Below are positions 44,725-57,362 of a stretch of 64,000 nucleotides of DNA, one piece after another. Below the pieces are notes generated by a model. The model did no database searches. It was not told the origin of the DNA and saw only the letters and a list, made by a program, of their open reading frames with translations. The translations under genes and the position numbers were made by a program. Numbering within the stretch: position 1 is the stretch's first letter; the number at the start of each line of letters is the position of its first letter. Source of the DNA: Porodaedalea pini (taxonomy: Eukaryota > Basidiomycota > Agaricomycetes > Hymenochaetales > Hymenochaetaceae); NCBI GenBank assembly GCA_002794775.1, contig NBAY01000003.1:1178001-1242000 (forward strand), in the 5' to 3' direction.

Positions 44725-46262
44725 ATGGAGTCAGCCTACTTTGATGAACCGCCTTCATACGCTGGACCGGCCTATTCTCGTTCAACCACTGTGTCACCCT
44801 CATACTCACCGTCTCCTCGCCCGTCTGAACTAGTCATTCGCTCGAGCTCGGATGCTAGTTGCGCCGCGCCTCAAGACTATGTGTACCGTTCCAAGATTAT
44901 CGTTGTAAATCTTGGACCAAAGACATGGGGGACGAGCTTCCCGGCCAGTCTATGGAAGTGGTGCTTCCGTCGAGGGAACTTTCTCGCTGTCTGGAGACCT
45001 CAAGAACGTGTCGTCAGTCTCCATCAAGGTACTTGTCACGCCTCATCTACATATTTGTTTTTATTAATGGATTTTGTTAGCTGGAGGGTAGCGTGACGAA
45101 CACGTATACGGAACGAGGCCTTGTAACTGGAGCGACCTCAGTCGATGTTCTGTCGATGTCTTCGTCCTATACTGCGCCTATTTCAGGAGATTGGACGCAA
45201 GACCAACCCTTCTCACATCCCCTCCCTTCGTTCGCTACGGGAAGAAAGACTCCGCTACCTCCTAGCTCCATTTTGTACCATTCTGGTGTCACTTGCGACA
45301 TCAAGTATAGGCTAAAGGTCACTGTTATTCGTAAAGGTCTTCGTCGAAATGACAGGTAAGTTACCCTATTATGTTTGACAACTTATCGAAATTATCTAAT
45401 TGAGACATCTTCAGCCTCAAAATCCCATTTTTATATCTACCACGTACCTTCGCAAGAGGTCCGCTGATACCGTTTATCCCCAACACTGTCATCAACCTGG
45501 ATGGTCCGAGCTTTGCCCAGGGCCTGAAGGAGGTTAAGATAGTACAGCTGCGAGCTTCGAGTAAACATGCCACTCTCGACACTGCTCCTGTTATTACTGT
45601 ACGTGAATGTCGGTATCAGATCGTTTGACGAGACTGACCCGAATCCCTTGTTTCTAGCTCGTACTTCCCTCTGTCCTATCGTTCGCTGCCTACGACGCTA
45701 TTCCGATGACACTGAACATCGTCTGTCCACATAATGTCGTCGTCGCCAAGTTACTTCTGTCAACAGCCAAAATTCAGCTCATTAGGCGTACGCGGACGTG
45801 GATTAATAGGGGGCGTACTAGCAGCAAGCACGAGTCGCTCGCCGGCGTCGCCGATATCATTAGTACGGATGAGAGTCCGGACGGCGTGAGCGTCGTGTCT
45901 TATGAGCTGCACACCATGCGAACGGCAGTGCAGAAGTCATGGGCGGTTGACGGTGTTGCAGAACAGCAGGTGCGCTGGCTTACTTTCTGCGAAGCATGCC
46001 AATTCCACATTGGCTGACCTGATTTTCGTGACTCTAGTACTACATCCGGGTAACTGTACGGCCTCCATCGAGTACTGCAGGACATATACCCAACTACGAC
46101 TGCGAGCAGCCTATAGAGCTCACGACGGACTCTTTTGACAGCTCGGAGCGCGAAATCGCGGCATTGGGAGGTTTGCCCAGTCCAGCGATCGGAACTCTCG
46201 CAGCAGGGTCCCCGGATGGCCGAGTTGGAGGCGAACATCTGGCGCTTATGTCTTTCAGGTGA
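44725..46262 (+). CDS. Arrestin-like protein with apparent +1 frameshift
   Basis: Exons: 44725-45028, 45081-45355, 45415-45598, 45658-45969, 46038-46262. Arrestin-fold features: YVYRSKIIVVNLGPKTWGT in the first part, then a strand pattern GASVEGTFSLSGDLKNVSS and SIKLEGSVTN; downstream LPPSSILYHSGVTCDIKYRL, PGTV/FIPNTVINLDGPSF-type linkers and AAYDAIPMTLNIVCP, the C-arrestin start. The first part is in the frame of the ATG at 44725, but the GASVEG part continues only in the +1 frame, with four extra bases (agtc) between the GCC and TAT codons at about 44946-44951. A 40-bp intron skipping the motif could also restore the frame. Alpha-arrestins adapt ubiquitin ligases to membrane transporters; the role here is inferred. 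TGA 46260-46262 ends the gene. Confidence 0.62.
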
Positions 46263-46629
46263 ATGCGTATACCTCGAACTACTTCGAGAGAAGAAATATC
46301 AATTATGTCTCCACTACCATATGCATGTTGTACAATGCTAGGTTTCTCTGTACATCTACAGAACGAGTAATTTATCACTGTAGTATTTACGGCGATTTCA
46401 TAGAATGAAGAGGTGTAAATATACATGTAGCCTTTGTAGATATCGTTTTTATTGTCAAGCTAAAGAACTCCGCATATTATATCTTTTTACTTGAGATTAA
46501 TTTTATTAGACTGAGTCCTTTTTCCTGAGTAAATAAACGATCGACCGATCAACGTCGCGTCAATCGTCCTCGCGTGCTGCGCGGAGGGTAGCCCTGCACG
46601 CTCATAATTCTTGAATACACTCTGCAACG
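46263..46629. other. Spacer, arrestin-like 3' end to SCYL2 promoter
   Basis: 367 bp AT-rich; likely 3' UTR and promoter. No gene. Confidence 0.5.
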
Positions 46630-49600
46630 ATGCTGGCCGCAGCGACTTCGTTTTTTGCGAGGACGAATATCTCTACCAACTATAACATCGGACCACCCTC
46701 AGCGACAGGCTCTTTGCCAGGCTTTGGCTCCGGCAGCCGGTCATCCACACCTGGGCCAGGACCGTCAAGCTCAGTGAGTGCGTCGTTGCCCACTCCGCAG
46801 CTCACACCTACTTTTCATGGTGAGCTATAGCCCTTTCCTAGGAGCTTAGATCGAAACTGACCTTTCTAAGTCGGACCATGGCGCGTGCAACCAGCGACAC
46901 ACAAGGTGACGAACAAGCGCGTTTCGGTATGGACGTATGACAAGCGGGCCGCCGATGCGGACAGGATGAACGCTACGGCGAAGGACAGAATCGTTGAAGC
47001 TCTAAAGACTGAGGTGCGGGAGGCTTCCTTATCCTTGTGAACTTTCACCTGAGGTGGTGAACGGGTGGGATTACAGGCGTCTACTCTTGGAAGACTGAGA
47101 CACCCGAACATTTTAGGTGTGTACACGCTTCGACTTCTCTTTGAGATTTATGAATTTAAAGGTTCTTGTAGAAATGGTCGAGCCTGTGGAAGAGACGCGG
47201 GCAGAAATTCTGTTTGCCACGGAACCCTTGCTTTCGTCGTTGCATCTCTCGATACCCTCCTCTCGCTCATCTCCGCTAGTCGAGCTTGATGAAGTCGAAG
47301 TCCGTTTCAAACTTATCTCAGAGCCTGACTTGAACTTACTCCGTGCACTCCATCCGTTAAGATTCAAAAAGGTATTTTGCAGTTATGCAAAGGCCTATCC
47401 TTCTTGCATACGTCCGCTCGCCGCATCCATTCGAATCTTAATCCCGAAAGCGTGTTGATTAACTCATCTGTCCGTACCAACTTTCTCATAGCTAATCTAT
47501 GTATCTCACTAGTCTTCAGGGAGACTGGAAGATAGGCGGACTCGGACTCACGATTCCCCTCTCGGGGACAGATGGATCACCTACAGACTGGCGCTCTCCA
47601 ATCCATGACAGCTATCTTCCGAGCCATGTACAACGCTCTTTTGACTATATGGGTCTGTTTGACAGTCTCGCCTTCGCGAGGAAGCTTCTGACTGATTTTC
47701 TTTCTAGCCCCGGAGTACGTTCTTGATGAACAGCTTGTGACTGCGTCTGATATGTATTCGCTGGGATGTCTGATGTATGCTGTACACAACAAAGGAAACC
47801 CTCCTTTTCGGAACCACAACAATCCGGTTAGCTTGCGTGAAAATGTATCGCGGGGCGTGCCTAATCTTGATCGCTCTGACCCGGAGCTCAGAGGTATGTT
47901 CGTAATATGCATCCAGGGAGATGGCCCACCTGATGGCCTTTCTAGAGCTTCTACTACTGTTGATTACGAGGCACGCTGTCAACCGGCCAACTCCTGCTAC
48001 TCTGCCTTCACATCCTTTCTTCTCATCGCTGTCAATATCAACGCTGAACTTCCTCGACCGGTCGACTTTTGCGTCAAAGACCCGTGAAGAGAAAATCTCA
48101 TTTATGAAGGGGTTGACCAGTGTCCTGGGTAGGTTCACTGAGGGTCTCAAAACTCGGAAGATTCTTCCATCGCTTGTGGAAGAGGTAGGCTTTTTGCTAT
48201 TTATTGTACACGTTAATCAAATAAAAAGTGATTGTAGATGAAAGACACATTCCTCCTGCCCTATATTTTGCCGAACGTCTTTGTCATCTCGCAGAGCCTT
48301 TCGCCATCTCAATTCGCGTCACTTGTCCTTCCTAGTCTGAAGCCCTTGTTCGCTGTCAAGGAGCCGCCGCAGAACATGATCACGCTTCTAGACAATTTGT
48401 CGCTCCTGCAGAGCAAAACCGACAAGGCTGTATTCAGAGAACGTAAGCCTGATTTACTGGTATGTACGATACCGTCTTTGAGTGTTGATCGTTATTCCCC
48501 ATAGATATTCTTCCCCTTGTGTACAATGCTCTAGAATCCGAGCATGCGATGGTAAGTTGCTCACTTGCTCGTGAAGAAACACGTATGAAGAAAATATAAG
48601 GTGCAAGAACGCGCACTTAAAGTTGTACCCGATCTCTGTGAGACCATCGATTATGCCGAAGTCCAAGGTGTACTATTTCCTCGCGTAGCAGTGAGTTCTT
48701 CTGTCGTCTGTCTTATTAGCTCCATTAGGTCGCTTACCGCTATGAAAAAGCTTGTGTTTACGAAAACTAGGATTTTGTCTGTGAAGGTCGCGACTTTAGA
48801 GGCGCTCTTGTCTATGGTCAAGACTTTGGATCAAGTAAGTAATCCTGATAGCTTAATTATGAAGCCTTCACGCAGCTGATACGCCTCCTGATTAGCTGAG
48901 TCTGACACAGAAGCTTGTCCCACTTCTCTCACGAATAAGAACTAAGGGTAAGTGTCCTATTCTTCGGTTGTTGGTACAGGCCTGCTTAACGGTCTGACTG
49001 CAGAGCCTGCCGTGATGGTATTATCCTACTTGTTTACACGAAGTCTAATGTCCGCTCACAAGCAAAATAGTTAGCTACACTAGCGGTGCAGGAAGCGATG
49101 GGCCTCAAAGTCGATCGAGAGGCAGTTGCGACGCTGGTATTACCTCAGCTTTGGACAATGTCCATCGGCCCATGTACGCAATATCTAATTGTCTGAGTTA
49201 CTCGTTCTAGCTGTACTAACTCATGATAGTAATAAACGTCGCCCAGTTCCAACGCTTCATGGCAGTAATAAAAAAACTCGGAGATCGGGTTGAACGCGAA
49301 CATTTGCAACACCTTAAAGATTCGCATCGCATCGAAGACCGCTCAGGTTCTGGGACGGGTGTGAGCGCGAATGGTGGCGGGTCTGCGGATGGCCTTGACT
49401 TTGCAAGCCTCGTAGCTGGCGCCTCAACGAGCACTGTCAAACCGGATGCTGTCATTGAAAACGGAAAAGGCTGGGATGACGATGTCTGGGGCAGTTTATT
49501 GAATGATGTGCGAGATTTTTGGTCGCGCTTCACATTTTTGATACTGACGGTTCTATCTCAGAGCCCCCAGGTGCAAAGTCCCTCTGCCACGTCGACAACT

Positions 49601-50065
49601 CTCCAGGCGCAGAAACCATATGTGTCTTCACCGCAGGACCTTCCTCCACCACTGGCTTCACCCTCTAGCCTGACTCGAAGTACAATGGGCAGTAGATCCA
49701 GGGTTCCATCTTCGACATTCAACACGCCTACAATATCACAATCAATGCGGTCTCCGACACTCAGCATGTCCACACCCCCTCTAGCACAACAGCAGCCACT
49801 TCTGCCGTCGTTTCCAAGCTATATGACTTCGGCCGTACCCCCTATCCCTGCAGCGCCTCTACAGCCCAGCAAGCCAAACTACAATGTGACGTTGCCCCCT
49901 GCGGCGCCATTCACATCCGTTTCCTCTCCTCCACTAGTTGCCTCTCCTCCACCTGTCACTATGAACTCCATATTATCTCCTTCCACGCCTTCACAGGCCT
50001 GGAATGCTGGCGCTGCGAAGAAAGCCAATAAAGATGACTGGGGAGATTTTGATCCATTAGGGTAG
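46630..50065 (+). CDS. SCY1-like pseudokinase, SCYL2 (Ppk32) type
   Basis: Seventeen exons: 46630-46819, 46871-47013, 47077-47116, 47172-47299, 47362-47469, 47520-47652, 47708-47893, 47946-48184, 48238-48442, 48505-48551, 48601-48690, 48751-48834, 48911-48947, 49004-49017, 49071-49173, 49230-49507, 49562-50065; 842 aa. The N-lobe starts VGPWRVQPATHK; EASTLGRLRHPNIL and EILFATEPLLSSL are conserved. The HRD is replaced by RRIHSNLNPES and the DFG by GLGLTIPL, so this is a pseudokinase. HEAT-type repeats follow (KEPPQNMITLLDNLSLLQ, LESEHAMVQERALKVVPDL). The C-terminus is a Ser/Pro-rich stretch ending DDWGDFDPL, a clathrin/AP-binding-like tail. It functions in endosome-Golgi traffic in animals. 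The end is 46 bp from the HRQ1 stop. Confidence 0.9.
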
Positions 50066-50111
50066 TCTTGGGTACTGTATTTGTTGCAGTTATTGTCTTC
50101 TTTGGATGTCT

Positions 50112-53100
50112 TCAGTCTGCATAGTATTCTATTTCTACTCCATCTACGACACGAACGGGCTCGGCCTCGACGATTGTATCAACCCCGTTCGACTCGCCCT
50201 CGGGTATGGCTTCAATGTCGATCGGCAGGCCAAGTATACCACGGATGACAATTTGAGCGCCGATCTTTGACGACACGAGGTTCTGTTCTTTGCAGAACGC
50301 ACTTCGTATACCTAGAGGACATAGTTAGGATATACGGTATACCTGAGTTAACCGTAATCTGCTAACATTTATCACAACCTTCCAGACAACCGCATGATTC
50401 AACTGTCTCGAAAGCGTCGTGCATCAGGTCTGAGACTGTTAGGAGACATTCCATGAAAATCAGCCATACGGTATCTAGAAGCATACCCACCGTGATCAAA
50501 AGCTTTTGCCGCTATCGCGCCTTGCGTACCAGCGCTGTCGTAGAAGATGAGTCTAGAATTTAAGCATCAGAGAAAATTACATCGTAGTCATACAAGCATC
50601 GACCGTGGAACATCACTTACCTCGCCGGACGCTTCCTCTTTGAACCCACAGCCAGATACTCTTTTACTGGAACTTTGCATTCTGTCCTTACATCCGCTGC
50701 CATCGGGAAGCGGTTTAGGAAAGCGTGCTCCGCGCTATGAATGGCTTCGGCTGCATTGATTCCCTTGAGACGCAAGATATCTAAGGTGGGTTTCGGGAGG
50801 TCAATCCAGAAGCCGGTTGTACTCCGCTCAAATGGAGGCATTTCTAGATCCACTGTGTCCAGTATAATGTTGTTCCTGAAATGAATTAAGACAACATCAT
50901 GTAACTGCTTGCAGGGAATTTACCGGATTTTAAAATATCCTTCGTGTACAATAAGGGTCAGATGTCTTGAACTAGAATTGATACAAAGCAACTCACCGAA
51001 CACGACTGTTTTTAGTTCAACCCCTAACAACACATGAGACCATTTATCAAAGACATCGAGCTTTAGAATTGCGCTCACGTCCGTAGAATGCACGTCTCAT
51101 AGAACCCTTGATTTCACGAATTCGATGTGTCTGGAGAGCGTCGATATCTCTAGGAATATATAACGGCGCAGTGCATTCGTGTAAGTCGTAAGAAGGAGTT
51201 CATGTTGGGAGATAGAACTGACGTGAAGTCTCTGCGATTTCCGATATGTATGAGATAAAAATATTGCATTAAAAATAACTTATAGACTGACCTTGACTTT
51301 GTCGTCCAATTAACGTCGGCACGAATAAGCTTAATTATCTTCGAATCATGACTAACTTCTTGAACCTAATGAAGCCATTAGCCACAAACGGACGGAAAAG
51401 AGCAAGCCAAATTTTACGATGAAGGTCAATCCTTGATGCATGAACTTTTTGTAAAACGATGTCAGAGACAACCGCAACGAATATTGTTGGTCACGCTCAC
51501 CACAGCACCCTCAAAAGCCTCAAACATAGCTCTGGATACTTCTATTTCTTCTAGCAGCTTGGGACTACCGCCGGCCTGATTCACGTTGGTGATGTCGACT
51601 ACGGTATACATTTCTTCCTGTATGCCTCGTATTGAAACATGCTTGCTTGGAAATGGAAGAAACTTCGAGCTGGGATGGTACCTTTTTTATCCATCAATGA
51701 AAGCTAAATAGCGGTGATCAGAGTGGACGGCAGATGACGTACCATCCATCCTTGTCTTTCGTAAGACATACCTCACAGACATGTTGGAGACGAGGCCCGA
51801 AATATATAGAATCTTCATCCGTCAGCGGCATCTCGAAGGCTGCACACTGAAGATGGGCCTCAAGGATGACCTTGCTATTTAGGTCGATGAGCAGGTCATC
51901 CACACCACTGTCGAATAATTCATTCGGATTTTGCACATAGTGCTGATCAAGGGGAAGAGAATCGGCCACGAGAACGGCCAGCGCATCTCGCGCTCTGCGG
52001 CCCGCCCTGCCTGCTTGTTGTCTCTGAGGACGTGGAGTATTAAAACAGTTTTCGAGTTAGTTCTGTTCAAAACGCAAAGCTCACGAGACTGGCGATACCA
52101 AATGGGTACCCAAGCATGATGACTGCGTCGAGAACACCTATATCGACTCCAAGCTCGAGTGCATTCGTCGCGACTATACCGAGCAGATTTCCGGAGAAAG
52201 CTTCTTGTTCGATTTTCCGACGATCCTAACATCAGATGGCCTTCAGTTCCGAGTTGATGTGAGAAGAACAGGAAGCTGACTTGCTGAGAGTAGCCTAACC
52301 AAATATCAAAGTCTAGCACCCTTTGTACGATTTACAGTACAAGAAAACTCACCTCCGCGATAAGCCATTACACGGCCCAAGATATCGTGACGGCCCTCGG
52401 CGCTTAAATCCTGTCTCAATGATTTCATTGCCTGAATCTATTCAGACTTCGAAATCATCGCTGGTACGTAAGGACTCACTAGTTCACACATTTTCCTGAA
52501 CTTTGAAGGGTTATTAATACAATTCCAACAAGTGATATCGTCTTCTCACTTTGCAAAAGAGAATTGTTCGGACGCCTTTCTTCATCAGAAACCGCATAAG
52601 ACTTGTGGCTTCCACTAAGGAGCTATGTCGGCCTAAAGACGGGTCCATGGGGTCATTGGGTGGTGGATTCCAAATGAGAAAGTCCTTTCTGCCAGAAGGA
52701 GCACCATCATCTGTAATGACCTCGATATTCTAGAAAACATTTCAACAGAAGCATGACCCAGATCCCTAACTACACTCACGTCTATCCCAAATATATTCCT
52801 CATATGCTGAAGAGGATTGGAGATCGTTGCACTACACGATACGAAATGAACCCGACGGTCTACGATCCAAATAAGTCTAGGTTGGACCTTTACTCTTTCA
52901 ACGAGTGACTGTTAAACTTACTGCCGACGGCCGCACATACTCTACGAAACCTCCGCATGATGTATGCGACATGTCTAAAATGCAAGCATTTAGTTGCAAC
53001 GGAAACAAGCATAAAAGAACCACGCACGTCCCAAAGACTCCCGAGTAGTAATGAAGCTCGTCAACGGCAACAAGTTTTAGATTTTTGAAGAATCTGAAGA

Positions 53101-55350
53101 GTCAGTTCTTGAGGCAAGGCTACTCAAATATAAGATACTGTGAATACGGACTGTCGCCATTTCTCCTCGTGAGGTAGAATAGATGCATGCAACATGTCCT
53201 ATCGGGATTATCAATGAACTGCGTTAAAAATGCGGATCAACGAATACTCACGAAATTCGTAAAGATTACAGACGTCGAATCCCGGATGCCTGGAATATGC
53301 CGAAGTATGAGGTCGGTACGTTTTCATACCAGCATAACATACCAGCTCTGTGGTCCATGGGCGTATCGCCATCGTAGTTAGCAACTTTGATATGTTCCAA
53401 TCCTTCGCACGACCAAAGTAGTTGTTCTAATGCGGCTCGCTGATCCTGCGCTAGAGCCTGCGAACAATGTAAGGAAGCCAATGTTCATTGATAGCAAACG
53501 TACTGACTTTTGTAGGATAAATGTAGAGAGCCGTGGCATCAGAATCCTCCTCCAGGAACCTTAACATAGGGACCTGGAAACACTCGCATGAGATTAAGAT
53601 CGAGACCATTTAGCTTGCTGGACAGACTTGATAGATCACACTTTTCCCGGAAGCCGTGCTTGTAGATACAATCACGTTTTTGCCTTCATGGATAGCATCG
53701 ATTGCTGCTGCTTGGTGCGTATAGAACGTTGATATTTTTCTTGAGCCGACGAGCGCTTGCATGATGGTGCTCGACACAGGAACCGTGAGCGTCCCTGAAA
53801 ACCAGTTTGTCAAAATGGTACGTTGCTAGAGAATATGTATCTCTGGACGTACCTATCCGTCCCTCTTTTGCATCGAACACCCGTCTCTCCACCATTTGAT
53901 CTTTGTACCAGTCTGACGACTTGATTTCCTCGAGTATCTCATCAATAGTATCTCGGTTAGCAGAGTCGGGAACTGTAAAGGTATGGCTGCTTCCAGGCTC
54001 GTCTTCATCCTTTATCACATTCGGATTCACTGGAATGTGGTCGCGAGCGGCGGATTGGATGAGGAGAGCGGGGTTATCGGAGTTCGGTGTCGCGTCAAGC
54101 AGCCTATGTATCAAAGTCACTGGAAATGTGTGAGCATATGAAAATGCGGATGCCTACTCATCCACGGCATGTTCAAAGCGTTGGTTTCGTTTCTCAACCA
54201 GCTTTTTGACTGCTGCTGGGCTTAAAGATGGTGGGAGCTGATACCCAACTCTTTCAAGTTATCAGTCAAAATCCTGACACAACCACACTGGCAAATTATT
54301 GCATACGCAGGTGTGTTAGGCTTCTTTCCGGAGCCTTTGGCTGCGGCAAAGTCGAGAACGAGAACGTGCTCCTCTTCATGGGGTGTGCTGTGGGAGAACG
54401 CAGAGGAGCTGCTTGCAATTGTGAAAGCCGAAAAGTCAGGAGAGCCGCCACGATCCTTACTGCCTCGAACAGAATCGTTTTGCGATTCAGCATTTATACG
54501 CAGTTGGTCACGAGGGATATAAGCGAATCGAACAAGGTCTGGTAACAAAGCCCTGTGACGTCTTAGACTCATGTAGGTGAGGACGAGCGGAAAACTGAGG
54601 CATACTTGAGCTCTGCGACCTTCTCCAGCTCAAGAGGCCTAAGTGCAATAAGCAATGTTGAGTTGAAAGTTTGTAAGAGGGTGGTAATACTTGCTTCCTG
54701 AGAAGGGCTTCTACGGAGGAGCGAACAACTGGAAATGTGATTGCGAGATGCTTTCGAGACGAGCAAAATGCTAGTACGGTATTGAGGGCCTTTATTGATT
54801 CAGTTTAGCAGCCAATAAGGTCGACATAACAGTACGGTTACCTTAAAGATCTGTTTTAGAGGGATATGGTGGTCAGTCCGGATCGAAAGAGAACATATCT
54901 TTTCAACCGACCTTGTATAACTGAAGACAGCGACAGATATCAGACAAAACAGGAAAGACTATTGCTCAAATGGCAAATTGCACGCACATCAACGAAGTAC
55001 TCGGGCCAGCCATCTCGGTCTTGTCCTTTCGCTTTCCCCTTCGCAGTAGTACGTGCTTTCTTCGCTTTCTTGGGAGGGTCTTCAACAGTGTCAAGCGCCT
55101 CCTTCGACGAGCCTGCAGCCGATATACTGTTCTTGCGTTTTCCCTGCCCTTTTCCCGGTAACTTCACGTTCGTAGGCACAGTTGGCTTAGTATCCATGAT
55201 AGTATCTGAAAGGGCGATTTCATGCATGGTGGTCCGGAACAAAGTTAAATTAGGCGCGTAAGATGGCGCGTCAGGCATGTAAGGCGAGTTCACGTGAAAT
55301 TTAGGCGGGACGCGTTGAGAGCTTGCCGGTGTCTTGCTCCTCCCTCTCAT
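50112..55350 (-). CDS. HRQ1: RecQ4-family helicase HRQ1
   Basis: 3'-5' DNA helicase for interstrand crosslink repair and telomere upkeep. About 20 exons; first ones (minus): 55350-54988, 54920-54912 and 54850-54842 (9 nt each), 54789-54695. The N-terminal 120 residues are basic and disordered. [22 protein letters not shown] is the HRQ1-specific N-module. Helicase motifs: [12 protein letters not shown] (motif Q/0), [11 protein letters not shown]alker A (53640-53669), [11 protein letters not shown] (DELH box, 53051-53065), and [17 protein letters not shown]. The C-terminal DUF1998 part has [10 protein letters not shown], a Cys cluster, and ends EIEYYAD. The splice map in the middle (50.9-53.6 kb) was followed only in pieces. 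The gene is divergent from the hydrolase with 59 bp between ATGs. Confidence 0.88.
54639..54694 (-). other. Putative GC-AG intron in HRQ1
   Basis: Donor GCAAGT after AGGAA; needed to keep LLRK joined to [11 protein letters not shown] in frame. Confidence 0.65.
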
Positions 55351-55409
55351 ATCTCATACATCTCTTTTCTCTTGCTTTCTATAATCTGATCTAACACTGC
55401 AACGGAAAC

Positions 55410-56711
55410 ATGGCAGAAGAACTGGACGAAAGCGTGTACAAGACTATCTTTGACCCAACCACGCTCGTTAAGAAAGGCTTATGTCCGGTCACTCACATCC
55501 GTGGCCAGGATAAGGACCCGCTCGAAAGCCACTCATTGTACTATGAATTGCATGGCAGTGGTCCAGAGAAGGTGGTATTCATCATGGGGTCTGTACCCTT
55601 TGTAATATCATGAGTAAAGATTGCATTAACATTGTATTATGCTACAGTCTAAACAGCACTTCGTTCTCCTGGGAGCCTCAAGTGGAATACTTCAGCCGCT
55701 CTGACAAGTATGGCGTCCTTGTTTTCGATAATCGAGGTGTTGGGAACAGTGGAACCCCTCGTGGCCCTTATTCGTAAGTTCGTTGTTGCATCCTATTTCA
55801 CGAGGCGCAATGGGAATGAGCGTAATCACATAACTTAGGACATCCGGCATGGCGGAAGACGCGATAGTCCTGCTCGATTATGTCGGCTGGACGAAGAAGC
55901 GTGACCTGCATGTTGTAGGAATAAGCTTGGGAGGAATGATTGCGATGGGTGCATGTCAGCGAATCTACTTCAAATTAAATGATGCTCATGCTTCGAGTAT
56001 GCTATAGAGCTGGCGAGCAGAATATCAGAGCGCATCGTTTCGCTGACTCTTACTGTAACCACCGCGGGCGGAAGACCTTGGTCGAACCTACCTCCTGTTA
56101 GTTCATTTCCGCTCCATCCTTTCTTTGGTTCTCATTTTATCTTGTGTACAGTGGAAAGGCCTATCATCCCTTGCACGCCTTCTTACGATATCAGATCCTG
56201 CGCAGAAAGTGCCTATCGCGCTAGACATGTTATTCCCGGAAACCTACCTTAAAGCGCAAGCCGAGGGAGATCCCCAGAACCGTACGAATAGAGAAATCCA
56301 GGAAGAGGTATGCACCGAATGACGGTATCTCAAATTTATGCGACTAAGCAGGGCATGTCCACCATATAGAAATATCACAGACGCATAGCGGCGATCCGGA
56401 TCCAGTCGCCTATGGGCGCCCTCTCGCAAATGAGTGCGGGATTGACTCATCGTGTCACACCCGAGAAACTCCGCGAAATATCGCAGTCCATACCCAAAGT
56501 GCTTATTGTTACTGGTGACCAAGATCACCTTGTCGACCCGCGCAACAGCAAGCATTTGAAGGATAACATGCCTGAAGCTGAGTATGAAGTGTTTGAAGGT
56601 ACTGGTCATGCAATCCACTTGCAGTGGCCCTTGCGGTATAGCGAGCTGCTCGAACGCGCAATGAAGGAGGGTCGCGAACGCGTAAAAGAACATCCTGCTA
56701 GTGAACCTTGA
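55410..56711 (+). CDS. Alpha/beta-hydrolase
   Basis: Exons 55410-55588, 55648-55773, 55839-55948, 56008-56096, 56152-56307, 56370-56711; 333 aa. The fold begins ESHSLYYELHGSGPEKVVFIMG (oxyanion strand) and continues VLVFDNRGVGNSG. The nucleophile elbow is HVVGISLGGMIAMELA (Ser in G-x-S-x-G). The acid is within VLIVTGDQDHLVDPRN and the catalytic His in EGTGHAIHLQWP. No signal peptide. Substrate is unknown; relatives include epoxide hydrolases, esterases and lipases. The tail is Lys/Glu-rich. Neighbour HRQ1 starts 59 bp away on the other strand. Confidence 0.85.
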
Positions 56712-56916
56712 TTATACATTATTCGCAACATAGAGTATCTCAGACACGTCTAATAGACCAAAGGATTGATAGATCCTGGACTCGTCGCGCCGAAGCAGCA
56801 GGGCGCTCTGAAGAAGTCGGCAACTCTCGCGGTTTTAGTTATCTTCAGAGAAAAAAGCCCAAGCGTTACTTGAGATGCGCAGAACGTGGAAGAAAAGAAG
56901 GAGGCGTACTAAACGT

Positions 56917-57252
56917 CTACCGCTCCTTCAGTGCCTCCTTCAACTGCGCACGAGCCTCCTTCGTGATTTTTGCGAACGCCTCGCGCTTTAGTACCGGCTC
57001 GATACGGAGGTTTACAGGCCACGGTTTCACACTCGAATCGACTTCCAAGGCGCCTGTTTCCTGCAGCTTCTGCTGCGCCGCGTCGTACGCCTTCATACGC
57101 GCATCCCTGCGTGCGGTGAGGTGGTCGATGAGCGTCGGTTCTGCTGGCCGTTCGCTAGGTCGTAGCGGGAGTGGAACTATGCGTTCCTGAAGGTGTTTTG
57201 GCACCGCGCTGCGCGGCACGATAGAGATGAACCGCGGGAGTGTTGGCCGCAT
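56917..57252 (-). CDS. Small basic protein, unknown
   Basis: 111 aa from the ATG at 57252 (an in-frame ATG at 57354 would add 34 residues that look like intron or UTR). The N-terminus is Arg/Pro-rich (MRPTLPRFISIVPRSAVPK) as in mitochondrial presequences; a middle helix DHLTARRDARMKAYDAAQQKL and a Lys/Glu C-terminal helix EAFAKITKEARAQLKEAL follow. I do not recognise the family; a mitochondrial ribosomal or assembly factor is possible. It lies 110 bp downstream of the DCS1 stop on the same strand. Codon use and hydrophilic helices support a real gene, but no splice evidence was found. Confidence 0.55.
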   Translation of the reverse strand: MRPTLPRFISIVPRSAVPKHLQERIVPLPLRPSERPAEPTLIDHLTARRDARMKAYDAAQQKLQETGALEVDSSVKPWPVNLRIEPVLKREAFAKITKEARAQLKEALKER

Positions 57253-57362
57253 CTCGTGAAGTGGGTGATTACACTGATTCGAGTACAGCACAAAAATAAT
57301 AACTCGCGTTCCGAAGGAGGAAGGCGACTTGCCATATGTATACATTACGTACATGATTAAAG

